Shown in pieces: positions 15,202 through 22,335 of a stretch of DNA of 31,410 nt. Made by a program: the position numbers and the translations under genes. Under the pieces are notes generated by a model, which was given only the letters and a program-made list of their open reading frames with translations, was not told where the DNA came from and did no database searches. The DNA lies in the NCBI GenBank assembly GCA_035552275.1, contig DASZLR010000104.1:1-31410 (forward strand), given 5' to 3'. The stretch is from DASVLX01 sp035552275 (GTDB lineage: Bacteria > Actinomycetota > Actinomycetes > Mycobacteriales > Pseudonocardiaceae). Position 1 is the stretch's first letter. Each line of letters opens with the position of its first letter.

Positions 15202-15285
15202 GTGAGACCGCCCCGCGCCTAGCACGGGGAGGCATCAGTTGATGAACGAGGAATCTCCCGCCCTCAGGCGGAAGAGCGTCAAGAC
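15202..15285 (+). ncRNA. Candidate omegaRNA scaffold 3' part / right end
   Basis: After the tnpB stop come CCCCG (15211-15215) paired with CGGGG (15225-15229), then CCGCC-CTCA-GGCGG (15258-15271), then GCGTCAA. In characterised TnpB systems the guide RNA scaffold spans the tnpB 3' end and the right end, and the guide is the adjacent genomic sequence. Here the guide would come from the first codons of the peptidase gene. The RNA start is not visible. The assignment is by position and hairpins only. Confidence 0.55.
15226..15232 (+). promoter_or_regulatory. Ribosome-binding site inside the TnpB right end
   Basis: GGGGAGG lies 9 nt before the ATG at 15242. Both lie inside the inferred mobile element and precede the only sensible start for the S9 peptidase frame. 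Confidence 0.6.
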
Positions 15286-17371
15286 CAACTTCCTTCGGCT
15301 TCAGGCCCGCACCCAGCGGTTCACCCTCGGCACGCCGCGCGACTTCCGGGTCGCCCCGGACGGCTCGCGGGTGCTGTTCGTGCGCTCGGCCTCCGGCACC
15401 GAACGCCGGCACAGCCTGTGGAGCCTGGACGTCGCGTCCGGCCGGGAATCCGAGGTGGTCAATCCGGCCACGCTGCTGGACACCGACGAGCGGCTGCCGC
15501 CGGAGGAGAAGGCGCGCCGCGAGCGCAGCCGCACCCAGGCAGCCGGCATCGTCGGCTACACCACCGACCAGCGGTGCCGGCTCGCCGCGTTCACCCTCTC
15601 GGGTCAGCTTTTCGTGGTCGACCTGGCCAGCGGCGGGGTGCGCGAGCTGGCCACCGCCGGTTCGGTGATCGACCCCTGCCTCGACCCGACCGGGCAGCGG
15701 GTGGCCTATGTGCACGGCGGCGCGCTGCGGGTCGTCGAGGTCGACGGCTCGGCCGACCGGGCTCTGGCGGAGCCGGACAATCAGGATGTGAGTTGGGGCC
15801 TCGCCGAGTTCGTGGCGGCCGAGGAAATGGGTCGGCAGCACGGTTTCTGGTGGTCGCCGACCGGCGATCGGCTGCTCGCCGCCCGGGTCGACCAGGCCGC
15901 CGTGCCGCACTGGCACATCGCCGATCCGGCCAATCCGGACCGGCCGGTGACCACCGTCGCCTACCCGGCGGCCGGCAGCGACAACGCCACGGTCGAGCTC
16001 GCGCTGCTGGACCTGGACGGTTCGCGCACGGACGTGGACTGGTCCGGCCATGGGGATGCCGAATATCTCGCGGTGGCGCGCTGGTCGCGGTCCGGGCCAC
16101 CGCTGCTCGCCGTCCAGAGCCGGGACCAGCGGCGGATGCGGGTGCTGACCGTCGAGCCCGCCACCGGCGCGACCACCGTGGTGCAGGAGTTGACCGATCA
16201 GCACTGGCTGGACATCGTCGGCGGGAGCCCGGCCTGGACCCAGGACGGTCGGCTGGTCACGGTGGCCCCGGTGGACGGGGCATACCGGTTGTTGCTCGAC
16301 GGCCGGCCGGTCACCGGAACCGATCTCCAGGTGCGGTCGGTGCTCGACGTCGGCGCCAAGGATGTGCTGTGCACCGGATCGGGCGCTGATCCGACCCAGA
16401 TCCACGTCTATTCCGTCAGCCTCGCCGGCGAAACCCGCCAACTGTCCGATGTGGATGGTGTGCACGGCGCGGCGCGCGCCGGAGATGTCACGGTGCTGGT
16501 GTCGTCCAGCCTGGATCTGGACACGCCCAAGGTCTCCGTGCTGGTGGACGGCAAACCGGTCGGCGAGATCACCTCGCTGGCCGTGGCGCCGCCGCTGACC
16601 CCGAACGTCACGCTGCTGACGGCCGGTGAGCGGGAGTTGCGCTGCGCGTTGGTGCTCCCGACCGGCCACCGGCCCGGATCGGCGCGGTTGCCGGTGTTGC
16701 TCGATCCCTACGGCGGCCCGCATGCCCAGCGGGTGCTGCACGCCCGGCGCGCCTACCTCGAGTCGCAGTGGTTGGCGGATCAGGGTTTCGCGGTGCTGGT
16801 GGTGGACGGCCGTGGCACGCCCGGTCGCGGTCCGGCCTGGGAACGCCTGGTGCACCACGAGTTCGCCGAGGTCACGCTGGCCGATCAGATCGACGCGCTA
16901 CACGCGGTCGCCGCCCGCTACCCGGATCTGGACACCGGCAAGGTAGGCATTCGCGGCTGGTCCTACGGCGGCTATCTGGCCGCGCTGGCGGTGCTGCGCC
17001 GGCCCGACGCCGTGCACGCGGCGGTCGCCGGCGCGCCGGTGACCGACTGGCGGCTGTACGACACCCATTACACCGAGCGGTATCTCGGCAATCCCCATCA
17101 GCATCCCGAGGTGTACGAACGGAATTCGCTGCTCGCCGACGCGCCGGGCCTGCGCCGGCCGCTGCTGCTGATCCACGGCATGGCCGACGACAACGTCTTC
17201 GCCGCGCACACCCTCCGGCTGTCCGCCGCGCTGCTGGCGCACGGCCGGCCGCACACCGTGCTGCCGATGACCGGGGTCACGCACATGAGCCCGTCGGCGG
17301 AGGCCGAGGCGGAGAACCTGATGCTGCTGCAACTGAACTGGCTGCGGCAGGCGCTCGGACTTCCGGCCTGA
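15242..17371 (+). CDS. S9 family prolyl oligopeptidase (DPP IV-like), N-terminus rewritten by the insertion
   Basis: The protein has 709 aa: a beta-propeller N-terminal half (about 35-450) and an alpha/beta-hydrolase C-terminal half. The triad is intact, with Ser574 in GWSYGG, Asp649 in HGMADDNV and His681 in GVTHMS. The EFVAAEEMGRQHGFWWSPTGDRLL segment is typical of DPP IV-like peptidases. No signal peptide is seen. It should cleave short peptides after a penultimate Pro or Ala. Residues 1-14 (MNEESPALRRKSVK) are encoded by the TnpB element end; the native sequence resumes at Thr15-Asn16-Phe17. No other start codon exists before the conserved region, so expression depends on the ATG at 15242 (or TTG 15239) and the GGGGAGG upstream. 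Whether it is transcribed is unknown. Confidence 0.85.
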   Translation: MNEESPALRRKSVKTNFLRLQARTQRFTLGTPRDFRVAPDGSRVLFVRSASGTERRHSLWSLDVASGRESEVVNPATLLDTDERLPPEEKARRERSRTQAAGIVGYTTDQRCRLAAFTLSGQLFVVDLASGGVRELATAGSVIDPCLDPTGQRVAYVHGGALRVVEVDGSADRALAEPDNQDVSWGLAEFVAAEEMGRQHGFWWSPTGDRLLAARVDQAAVPHWHIADPANPDRPVTTVAYPAAGSDNATVELALLDLDGSRTDVDWSGHGDAEYLAVARWSRSGPPLLAVQSRDQRRMRVLTVEPATGATTVVQELTDQHWLDIVGGSPAWTQDGRLVTVAPVDGAYRLLLDGRPVTGTDLQVRSVLDVGAKDVLCTGSGADPTQIHVYSVSLAGETRQLSDVDGVHGAARAGDVTVLVSSSLDLDTPKVSVLVDGKPVGEITSLAVAPPLTPNVTLLTAGERELRCALVLPTGHRPGSARLPVLLDPYGGPHAQRVLHARRAYLESQWLADQGFAVLVVDGRGTPGRGPAWERLVHHEFAEVTLADQIDALHAVAARYPDLDTGKVGIRGWSYGGYLAALAVLRRPDAVHAAVAGAPVTDWRLYDTHYTERYLGNPHQHPEVYERNSLLADAPGLRRPLLLIHGMADDNVFAAHTLRLSAALLAHGRPHTVLPMTGVTHMSPSAEAEAENLMLLQLNWLRQALGLPA

Positions 17372-17394
17372 CCTACATCGCGGGGTGGCGTCCA

Positions 17395-17412
17395 ATACCG
17401 ACTAGTCGGTAT
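17395..17412. promoter_or_regulatory. 18-bp perfect palindrome, TetR operator over the SDR promoter
   Basis: ATACCGACTAGTCGGTAT is self-complementary over 18 bp. It overlaps the first three bases of the putative -10 (17410-17415) of the SDR-LLM-TetR operon, so a bound repressor would block the promoter. The TetR encoded at 19173 is the natural candidate ligand-responsive regulator. Confidence 0.8.
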
Positions 17413-17415
17413 GTT
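17410..17415 (+). promoter_or_regulatory. Putative -10 of leaderless SDR operon
   Basis: TATGTT is followed by 7 nt and then ATG at 17423. An ATG at 17411 lies within this hexamer and the operator and is therefore rejected as the start. Confidence 0.55.
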
Positions 17416-17422
17416 GTCCGGC

Positions 17423-18190
17423 ATGACCAACGGACTGGCTGACAAAACCGCGTTGATCACCGGCGCGTCCCGCGGCATCGGCAAGGCGATCGCCATCGCG
17501 CTGGCCGAGCAGGGCTGCCGGCTCGTGTTGTCCTCGCGCAAGCAGGAGGCACTGGACGAGGTCGCCGCCGAGATCCGGGCGCGGCACCCGAAAGCCGAGG
17601 TGCTGGCGAAGGCCGCGCACGTCGGTGATCCGGCCCAGGCCCAGGAGTGCGTGGACGCCGCGATCGCCGAGTTCGGCCGGCTGGACGTGCTGGTCAACAA
17701 CGCTGCCACCAATCCGCACTTCGGTCCATTGGTTGAGGTCGACACCGCCATGGCGGAAAAGATCGTGCAGGTCAACCAGCTGTCCGTGTTGCTGTGGACC
17801 CAGTTGGCCTGGAAGGCGTCGATGAGCCAGCATGGTGGCACGGTGATCAACATCGCCTCGATCGGCGGGCTGGTCACCGAACCGGGCATCGGTTTCTACA
17901 ACGCGACCAAGGCGGCCGTGATCCATCTCACTCGCCAGTTCGCCGTCGAACTCGCGCCGTCGGTGCGGGTGAACGCGATCGCGCCCGGCCTGGTCCGCAC
18001 CCACCTGGCTCGCGCGCTGTGGGAGAACTACGAGGACAGCCTCAAAGCCAGGCTGCCGCTGCGGCGCATCGGCGAGCCGGCGGACATCGCCAAGGTCGCG
18101 GTGTTCCTGGCCGGTGACGACTCGTCCTGGATGACCGGCCAAACGCTGGCCGTCGACGGCGGGGCGCTGGTCAGCCTGGACATCAGCTGA
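17423..18190 (+). CDS. SDR family oxidoreductase
   Basis: The protein has 255 aa, a classical short-chain dehydrogenase: TGASRGIG at 13-20 (NAD(P) binding), NNAAT at 92-96, Ser146, and Tyr159/Lys163 in YNATK. The end carries the GEPADIAKVAVFLAGDDSSWMTGQTLAVDGG block. It resembles glucose/3-oxoacyl-ACP reductase-type SDRs; the substrate cannot be read. The ATG at 17423 is chosen because it lies 7 nt after the -10, while the earlier ATG is inside the operator. It is the first gene of an operon with an F420-type oxidoreductase and a TetR gene, and control by the palindrome at 17395 is likely. The family context suggests catabolism of a lipid-like or xenobiotic substrate, as an inference. Confidence 0.92.
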   Translation: MTNGLADKTALITGASRGIGKAIAIALAEQGCRLVLSSRKQEALDEVAAEIRARHPKAEVLAKAAHVGDPAQAQECVDAAIAEFGRLDVLVNNAATNPHFGPLVEVDTAMAEKIVQVNQLSVLLWTQLAWKASMSQHGGTVINIASIGGLVTEPGIGFYNATKAAVIHLTRQFAVELAPSVRVNAIAPGLVRTHLARALWENYEDSLKARLPLRRIGEPADIAKVAVFLAGDDSSWMTGQTLAVDGGALVSLDIS

Positions 18191-18206
18191 GATGTGGAGG
18201 ACGGAC

Positions 18207-19169
18207 GTGGCTCGGTGGGGACTGACGCTGCCGCTGGTTGGCACGCCGCTGGCGGCGCATCGCGAGTTGATCCGCGAACTGCCGTCGTTGGGCTACACCG
18301 ACGTGTGGTCGGCGGAGACCGCCGGCACGGACGCGTTCACGCCGTTGGCACTGGCCGCCGAGTGGGCGCCGGAGCTGCGGCTGGGCACCGCCGTCGCCCC
18401 GGTCTACACCCGAGGTCCCGGCGTGCTCGCGATGTCGGCCGCCACCATCGCCGAACTGGCGCCGGGCCGGTTCGTGCTCGGCATTGGGGCGTCCTCGCCG
18501 GTCGTCGTCGGCGACTGGAACGCGGCCGAGTTCGCCGAACCCTTTGCCCGCACTCGGGACACCCTGCGCTTCCTGCGGTCCGCGCTGGCCGGTGAGCGGG
18601 TCACCGCGAGCTATCCGACCTTCGCGGTGCGGAAGTTCCGGTTGGAACGGCCGCCGACCCCACCGCCGGCGATCATGCTCGCCGCGCTGCGGCCGGGAAT
18701 GCTCCGGCTGGCCGCCCGTGAAGCCGATGGCGCGATCACCAACTGGCTGTCCGCCGAGGACGTCCGGACGGTTCGCGCCGAACTCGGTCCGGACGCCGAA
18801 CTCGCCGCCCGCGTATTCGTCTGCCCGACCGAGGACGCCGCCGCCGCGCGGGCCGTCGGCCGGCTGATGATCTCCAGCTATCTGACCGTGCCGGTGTACG
18901 CGGCGTACCACGACTGGCTCGGGCGCGGCGAGGCGCTGCGGCCGATGCATGAGGCCTGGGCCGCCGGCGATCGGGCCGGCGCGAACACGGCCATTCCGGA
19001 CCAGGTTGTCGACGATCTGATCATCCACGGAAGTCCCGAGCAGTGCCGCAAGCAGGTGGCCCGGTACGTGGAAAACGGTTTGGACACACCGATTCTCGCC
19101 ATCGTGCCCACCGGCGTGGACCAGGCCGAACTGGTGCGTGCGCTGGCCCCGGCGCGGGAAGCCGGGTAG
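18207..19169 (+). CDS. LLM class F420-dependent oxidoreductase
   Basis: This 320-aa luciferase-like TIM-barrel protein starts WGLTLPLVGTPLAAHRELIRELPSLGYTDVWSAE and continues with LRLGTAVAPVYTRGPGVLAMSAATIAELAPGRFVLGIGASS, the standard F420/flavin-binding arrangement. LLM-class enzymes transfer hydride between F420H2 (or FMNH2) and small organic substrates. The GTG at 18207 is preferred over the ATG at 18192 because GGAGG (18196-18200) lies 6 nt before it and homologues begin near this point. It starts 16 bp after the SDR stop and ends 3 bp before the TetR gene. F420 rather than FMN is inferred from family resemblance, not from a diagnostic residue. Confidence 0.88.
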   Translation: MARWGLTLPLVGTPLAAHRELIRELPSLGYTDVWSAETAGTDAFTPLALAAEWAPELRLGTAVAPVYTRGPGVLAMSAATIAELAPGRFVLGIGASSPVVVGDWNAAEFAEPFARTRDTLRFLRSALAGERVTASYPTFAVRKFRLERPPTPPPAIMLAALRPGMLRLAAREADGAITNWLSAEDVRTVRAELGPDAELAARVFVCPTEDAAAARAVGRLMISSYLTVPVYAAYHDWLGRGEALRPMHEAWAAGDRAGANTAIPDQVVDDLIIHGSPEQCRKQVARYVENGLDTPILAIVPTGVDQAELVRALAPAREAG

Positions 19170-19172
19170 CCG

Positions 19173-19790
19173 GTGGTCAATCCGGCCAACCCGGCCATCG
19201 GGGCGCGGCAGCCCACGGCGGACCGGATCGTCCGCGCCGCCGTGGAACTGTTCGCGGAGCGGGGTTTCGACGCCACCAGCGTGCAGCAGATCGTGGAACG
19301 CGCCGCGGTGACCAAGGGCGCGCTCTATCACTACTTCACCTCCAAGGACGACCTGCTTTTCGCCATCTACCAGTCGTTGATCGGCGTGCAGAACGCGGAT
19401 CTGGAGGACATCGTCGCGCGGGGGATGGCACCAGCCGAGACGGTCCGGGCGATCCTGGTCGGCGTGATCGTCTCCACGGCCGAACGCGGCGCGGAGGCCG
19501 CGGTGTTCTTTCGCGAGTCGCCCAAGTTGGACGCCCAGCACATGGCCGCGTTCCGCGCCGACCGCCGCCGCTATCACGAGAACTTCCGGCAGGTTGTGGA
19601 AAAGGCGCAGACCGACGGTGTGTTCTCCGCGCGGGTGCCGGCGGACGTCGTCGTGCAGATCGCTATGGGCGTGGTGAACCAGTTGCCGATCTGGTTCCGG
19701 CCGGACGGTCCGAAGACCGCCGAGCGGTTGGGCCACGAGGTCGCCGACTTCGTGCTCGCCGCACTGCTGCCGGAAGAACCGCGGCCTTAA
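19173..19790 (+). CDS. TetR regulator, KstR2-like, third gene of the SDR operon
   Basis: The protein has 205 aa. The helix-turn-helix lies at about 14-60 (ADRIVRAAVELFAERGFDATSVQQIVERAAVTKGALYHYFTSKDDLL), followed by a helical effector domain beginning FAIYQSLIGVQNADLEDIV, reminiscent of KstR2-type regulators. The GTG start is 3 bp after the LLM stop, so translation is probably coupled. It is the only regulator gene in the operon, and the perfect palindrome over the operon -10 is its likely operator, implying negative autoregulation relieved by a CoA thioester or related ligand. The ligand is inferred from family behaviour only. A GC-rich hairpin 49 bp downstream probably ends the operon. Confidence 0.9.
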   Translation: MVNPANPAIGARQPTADRIVRAAVELFAERGFDATSVQQIVERAAVTKGALYHYFTSKDDLLFAIYQSLIGVQNADLEDIVARGMAPAETVRAILVGVIVSTAERGAEAAVFFRESPKLDAQHMAAFRADRRRYHENFRQVVEKAQTDGVFSARVPADVVVQIAMGVVNQLPIWFRPDGPKTAERLGHEVADFVLAALLPEEPRP

Positions 19791-19838
19791 CGCCTGATGA
19801 GCCGGCGGAGGGCGGACCGATCGCCGGTGACGACACCT

Positions 19839-19861
19839 GACCGGCCGCCGTCCGGCCGGTC
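19839..19861 (+). terminator. GC-rich hairpin after the SDR-LLM-TetR operon
   Basis: GACCGGCCG and CGGCCGGTC form a 9-bp stem with a 5-nt loop, 49 bp after the TetR stop. There is no T-tract, which is common for actinobacterial terminators. Confidence 0.5.
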
Positions 19862-20090
19862 CGCACGTGGTCGCCCAGCTCGATTCGGCAGGTGAGCGGC
19901 GGCGAATCCGGGTCTGGGCGTACGGAGCCGCGCAGGAAGAGCAGGACCGACGTGGCGGGCGCACGAGGCAGCCAGTGGTGCACTTCGAGATCATCGGCCG
20001 CGATCAGGCGAAGCTCCGGTCGGCCTTTCGCCGATCCCGAGGGCACTGTGATCGGCCTCGCCGCGACCCAGGGCTGGCGGCCCACGAGCG
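19862..20090. other. Stretch without a confident gene
   Basis: No supported gene lies between the operon terminator and the membrane protein gene. One minus-strand frame from GTG 20085 has GC-rich third positions for about 75 codons and includes LRLIAADDLEVHHWLPRAPA. It runs on antisense into the TetR gene to 19663, and I recognise no family and see no ribosome-binding site. It may be a decayed or very divergent gene. Confidence 0.3.
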
Positions 20091-20720
20091 TCAGGCGTTG
20101 GGCAGTACCTGATCGTCGATCGGGTCGGGTTCGGCGTCCGCACGAACCGGGTCGTCGCCGAGAGCCAGCACGCGAAGCGAGGACAGCAACCCGGTTTCGC
20201 GCATGTTGACCAGTTGCCAGGCGCGGGCGATGCCCACCGCGAGATCGGCGATCACCACGTAGTTCAGCGTCTCGATCGGCTCGGTGTCAGTGTGATCACC
20301 GATGAGCCGCACGCCGGCGTAGCACTCGAAACCCGCGACGGCCAACAGGGCGACCACCAGCCCGAGCGACTGCCAGCCACCCTGCCCTTGACGCGCCGCG
20401 GTGACGATCAGCCGGGCGGTCGCGGCGGCGAACGCCAGGACCATCGCGCTGATCACGACGGCCCACCAGCCCAGGTCGACGCCGGGCACCAGGGCGGCCA
20501 GGGACAGCACCATCGCGTTGGAGAAAAGGAGCAGCGCCGCGGACGCCCGAGCGTGGTATTCCACCCGGGTCGCCGCCTGGCGCGCCCGCTCCGGAAAAAT
20601 GGACACCGCGACGAACAGCAGGCCGATCAGGGCGCCGCTCGCCCCGGCAGCGGCCACAAAGAACTCGTGGTAGTCCGTGGGGATGATCACCTCGGCACGA
20701 TAGCCCATCCACTTGATCAC
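20091..20720 (-). CDS. Integral membrane protein of unknown function
   Basis: This 209-aa protein has hydrophobic segments at about 20-42, 60-79, 84-106 and 117-139, possibly a fifth near 152-168, and a hydrophilic acidic tail ending DPIDDQVLPNA. The N-terminal IPTDYHEFFVAAAGASGALIGLLFVAVSIFPERA block is strongly patterned and probably conserved in actinobacteria, but I know no function. The start is GTG 20720 or the in-frame ATG 20708; neither has a clear ribosome-binding site. The SOS box at 20769-20784 lies about 50 bp upstream of this divergent gene, so LexA might also affect it, although no -10 in this direction is convincing. Confidence 0.7.
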   Translation of the reverse strand: MIKWMGYRAEVIIPTDYHEFFVAAAGASGALIGLLFVAVSIFPERARQAATRVEYHARASAALLLFSNAMVLSLAALVPGVDLGWWAVVISAMVLAFAAATARLIVTAARQGQGGWQSLGLVVALLAVAGFECYAGVRLIGDHTDTEPIETLNYVVIADLAVGIARAWQLVNMRETGLLSSLRVLALGDDPVRADAEPDPIDDQVLPNA

Positions 20721-20768
20721 TTAGCGTGACTTTTCCGCCAGAAGATCAACACGATCGAGTGATGCGAG

Positions 20769-20784
20769 TCGAACATAAGTTCGA
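20769..20784. promoter_or_regulatory. Perfect actinobacterial SOS (LexA) box
   Basis: TCGAAC-ATAA-GTTCGA matches the mycobacterial/Gram-positive LexA box (TCGAAC N4 GTTCGA) at every defined position. It lies one base upstream of a TAACGT -10 hexamer (20786-20791), a position where LexA would block RNA polymerase. Confidence 0.85.
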
Positions 20785-20785
20785 T

Positions 20786-20791
20786 TAACGT
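20786..20791 (+). promoter_or_regulatory. Putative -10 of a leaderless SOS-controlled small gene
   Basis: TAACGT is followed by 7 nt and then ATG at 20799. The spacing equals that of other putative leaderless promoters in this window. The SOS box fills the region between -35 and -10. Confidence 0.55.
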
Positions 20792-20798
20792 GGTCGAC

Positions 20799-20894
20799 AT
20801 GGCAACCGAAGTGACGAAACCGCAGCACAACACCTGGTCCATGACGGCCTGTCCGCCCGTCCGGCCACCTCCACCCGGTGATCCACATCGGTGA
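20799..20894 (+). CDS. 31-aa SOS-associated microprotein (predicted)
   Basis: A frame of 31 codons starts at the ATG placed 7 nt after a -10 and 14 bp after a perfect SOS box. The peptide begins MATEVTKPQHNTWSMTAC and ends with a proline-rich, basic tail (PPVRPPPPGDPHR). It has one cysteine and one tryptophan, no membrane segment and no signal peptide. I recognise no family. The claim rests on the promoter geometry; the frame is too short for composition to help. Alternatively, the promoter makes an untranslated RNA or reads on into the siderophore operon, whose iron box starts 15 bp after this stop. If real, a DNA-damage-induced regulator such as a division or polymerase inhibitor is conceivable, but nothing in the sequence shows it. 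Confidence 0.5.
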   Translation: MATEVTKPQHNTWSMTACPPVRPPPPGDPHR

Positions 20895-20909
20895 TGGCTG
20901 CTGTACAAC

Positions 20910-20928
20910 GAAGGCTAGGCAAACCTAA
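20910..20928. promoter_or_regulatory. Iron box (IdeR/DmdR site) upstream of the siderophore operon
   Basis: The 19-mer GAAGGCTAGGCAAACCTAA matches the IdeR consensus TTAGGTTAGSCTAACCTAA at 15 of 19 positions, with the right half AACCTAA exact. It ends 15 bp before the GTG of the first operon gene. Iron-loaded IdeR/DmdR would repress the operon, as expected for siderophore genes. Confidence 0.8.
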
Positions 20929-20943
20929 CTTACGGGAGATGTC

Positions 20944-22335
20944 GTGCTCGACCTCGAACTCGCCGGCGGGCGACAGGGTGCTGACGCGCTCGGCGCGCTG
21001 GTCCCCGTCGTTCTCGACGCGCTGCGCAGCAGAGCGCGCGGCGGACCGGCGCCGGCCGGCGGCCCGGCGGCGGTCGCCGCATCGATGGCGCAGCTCGGCG
21101 ATCTGCTGCCACCGCGAGGAAGCGGGTCGGCCGCGCTCGGCGAACTGGCCGAGGCATTCGTCGTCGGCTCGGTGGATCCGGCGCATCCGTGGTGCGCGGC
21201 GCATCTGCACTGCCCGCCGCTGGCCGTCACGGCGGCGGCGGACCTGCTGATCAGCGCGCTGAATCCGTCCATGGACTCGTGGGATCAGGCGCCGATCGCC
21301 AGCGAGGTGGAGCGCGCCGTCACCGGCGAGTTTGCCCGGCTGTGCTTTCCGTCCGCGGCCGCGCCCGATGCGCTGATCACCAGCGGTGGCACCGAATCCA
21401 ACCTGCTCGGCCTGCTGCTGGCTCGGGAACGGCTGGGGCCGGCGGTGCGGCCGGTGTGTGGTGCCAACGCGCATCACAGCGTGCGCCGGGCCGCGTGGCA
21501 GCTCGGCCTGCCCGAGCCGGAGCCGGTGGCCTTTCCCGGCGAGCTCGGCCAGGCGTTGCGTCGCGGGCCGTCCGTGGTGGTGGCCACCGCGGGCAGCACC
21601 GACACCGGCGAGATCGACCCGCTGCCCGAGATCGCCGAGATCGCCCGCCGACACGGGGCGTGGCTGCACATCGACGCCGCCTATGGCGGAGCCGCGCTGT
21701 ACAGCCAGCGATTGCGGCCGCTGCTGGCCGGTCTGGAGGCCGCGGACTCAGTGGCGCTGGACTTGCACAAGCTGGGCTGGCAGCCGATCGCCTCCGGGGC
21801 GTTGGCGGTGGCGGCCGAGGAGTCCTTGCGCCCCTTGGCCTTCTCCGCCGATTACCTCAACGCCGATGACGACACCGCCGCCGGCATGCCGGATCTGCTC
21901 GGGCGTTCGTTGCACACCTCGCGGCGGGCCGACGCGTTCCGCATCGCGGTCGGTCTGCGCGCGCTCGGCCGCGATGGCATGGCCGAATGGGTGGAACGGT
22001 GTTGTGCCACCGCGGCCGAGGTGGCACAACACGTCGGCGCGCATCCGGCGCTGCGGCTGTGGCGCCGGCCCACCCTGAGCACGGTGTTGGTTCGTCCGGT
22101 GCTGGCCGATCGGGTCGCCGCCGAACACGGCACTTTCGCGGGCAACGACCTTGTCGCCAGGGTCCGGCGTCACCTGCTCGCCGACGGCCTCGCGGTGGTG
22201 GGCCGGGCGCGGGTCGACGGGTCGCTGTGGCTCAAGCTCACCCTGCTGCATCCGCAGGCGAAACCGGCCGATTATCTGCCGCTGCTCGATCTGATCGCCG
22301 CCAGGGCGCCGTTGCGTGCGGCGGTGGCCCCATGA
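20944..22335 (+). CDS. PLP-dependent decarboxylase, DesA-like (diamine for siderophore)
   Basis: This 463-aa group II decarboxylase shows ITSGGTESNLLGLLLARE at 145-162, the ring-stacking histidine in ANAHHSVRRAAW, HIDAAYGG with Asp244, and the PLP lysine Lys276 in LDLHKLGWQ. DesA-type members decarboxylate lysine to cadaverine for desferrioxamine-type siderophores; relatives use 2,4-diaminobutyrate or ornithine, so cadaverine is likely but not certain. The GTG start follows GGGAG (20934-20938) at 5 nt and an iron box. The stop overlaps the next gene as ATGA (22332-22335). It is first in a four-gene operon, with the N-hydroxylase, NIS synthetase and glutamine-synthetase-like genes behind it. 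Confidence 0.9.
   Translation: MLDLELAGGRQGADALGALVPVVLDALRSRARGGPAPAGGPAAVAASMAQLGDLLPPRGSGSAALGELAEAFVVGSVDPAHPWCAAHLHCPPLAVTAAADLLISALNPSMDSWDQAPIASEVERAVTGEFARLCFPSAAAPDALITSGGTESNLLGLLLARERLGPAVRPVCGANAHHSVRRAAWQLGLPEPEPVAFPGELGQALRRGPSVVVATAGSTDTGEIDPLPEIAEIARRHGAWLHIDAAYGGAALYSQRLRPLLAGLEAADSVALDLHKLGWQPIASGALAVAAEESLRPLAFSADYLNADDDTAAGMPDLLGRSLHTSRRADAFRIAVGLRALGRDGMAEWVERCCATAAEVAQHVGAHPALRLWRRPTLSTVLVRPVLADRVAAEHGTFAGNDLVARVRRHLLADGLAVVGRARVDGSLWLKLTLLHPQAKPADYLPLLDLIAARAPLRAAVAP

Larger units (their letters stand above)
13991..15285 (+). mobile_element. IS200/IS605 superfamily element with only tnpB (IS1341-like)
   Basis: The element has about 1.3 kb, no tnpA, and subterminal hairpins at both ends. 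The left hairpin is CCGGCC-TTCA-GGCCGG (14013-14028); the right is CCGCC-CTCA-GGCGG (15258-15271), followed by GCGTCAA. The boundaries are set by reconstructing the target: joining 13990 to 15286 restores an in-frame N-terminus of the downstream peptidase gene. GAC is present at both junctions, so the limits could shift 3 bp left (13988-15282, ending TCAA). The left flank ends GTGAC, which resembles the TTGAC/TTGAT target-adjacent motifs of this superfamily. No target duplication is expected or seen. Confidence 0.75.

Noticed and set aside
19663..20085. 140-codon minus-strand frame between the TetR and membrane protein genes
   Set aside because: Almost a third of it is antisense to the TetR gene, it has no ribosome-binding site, and no motif is recognisable. 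It is mentioned only as a possible decayed gene.
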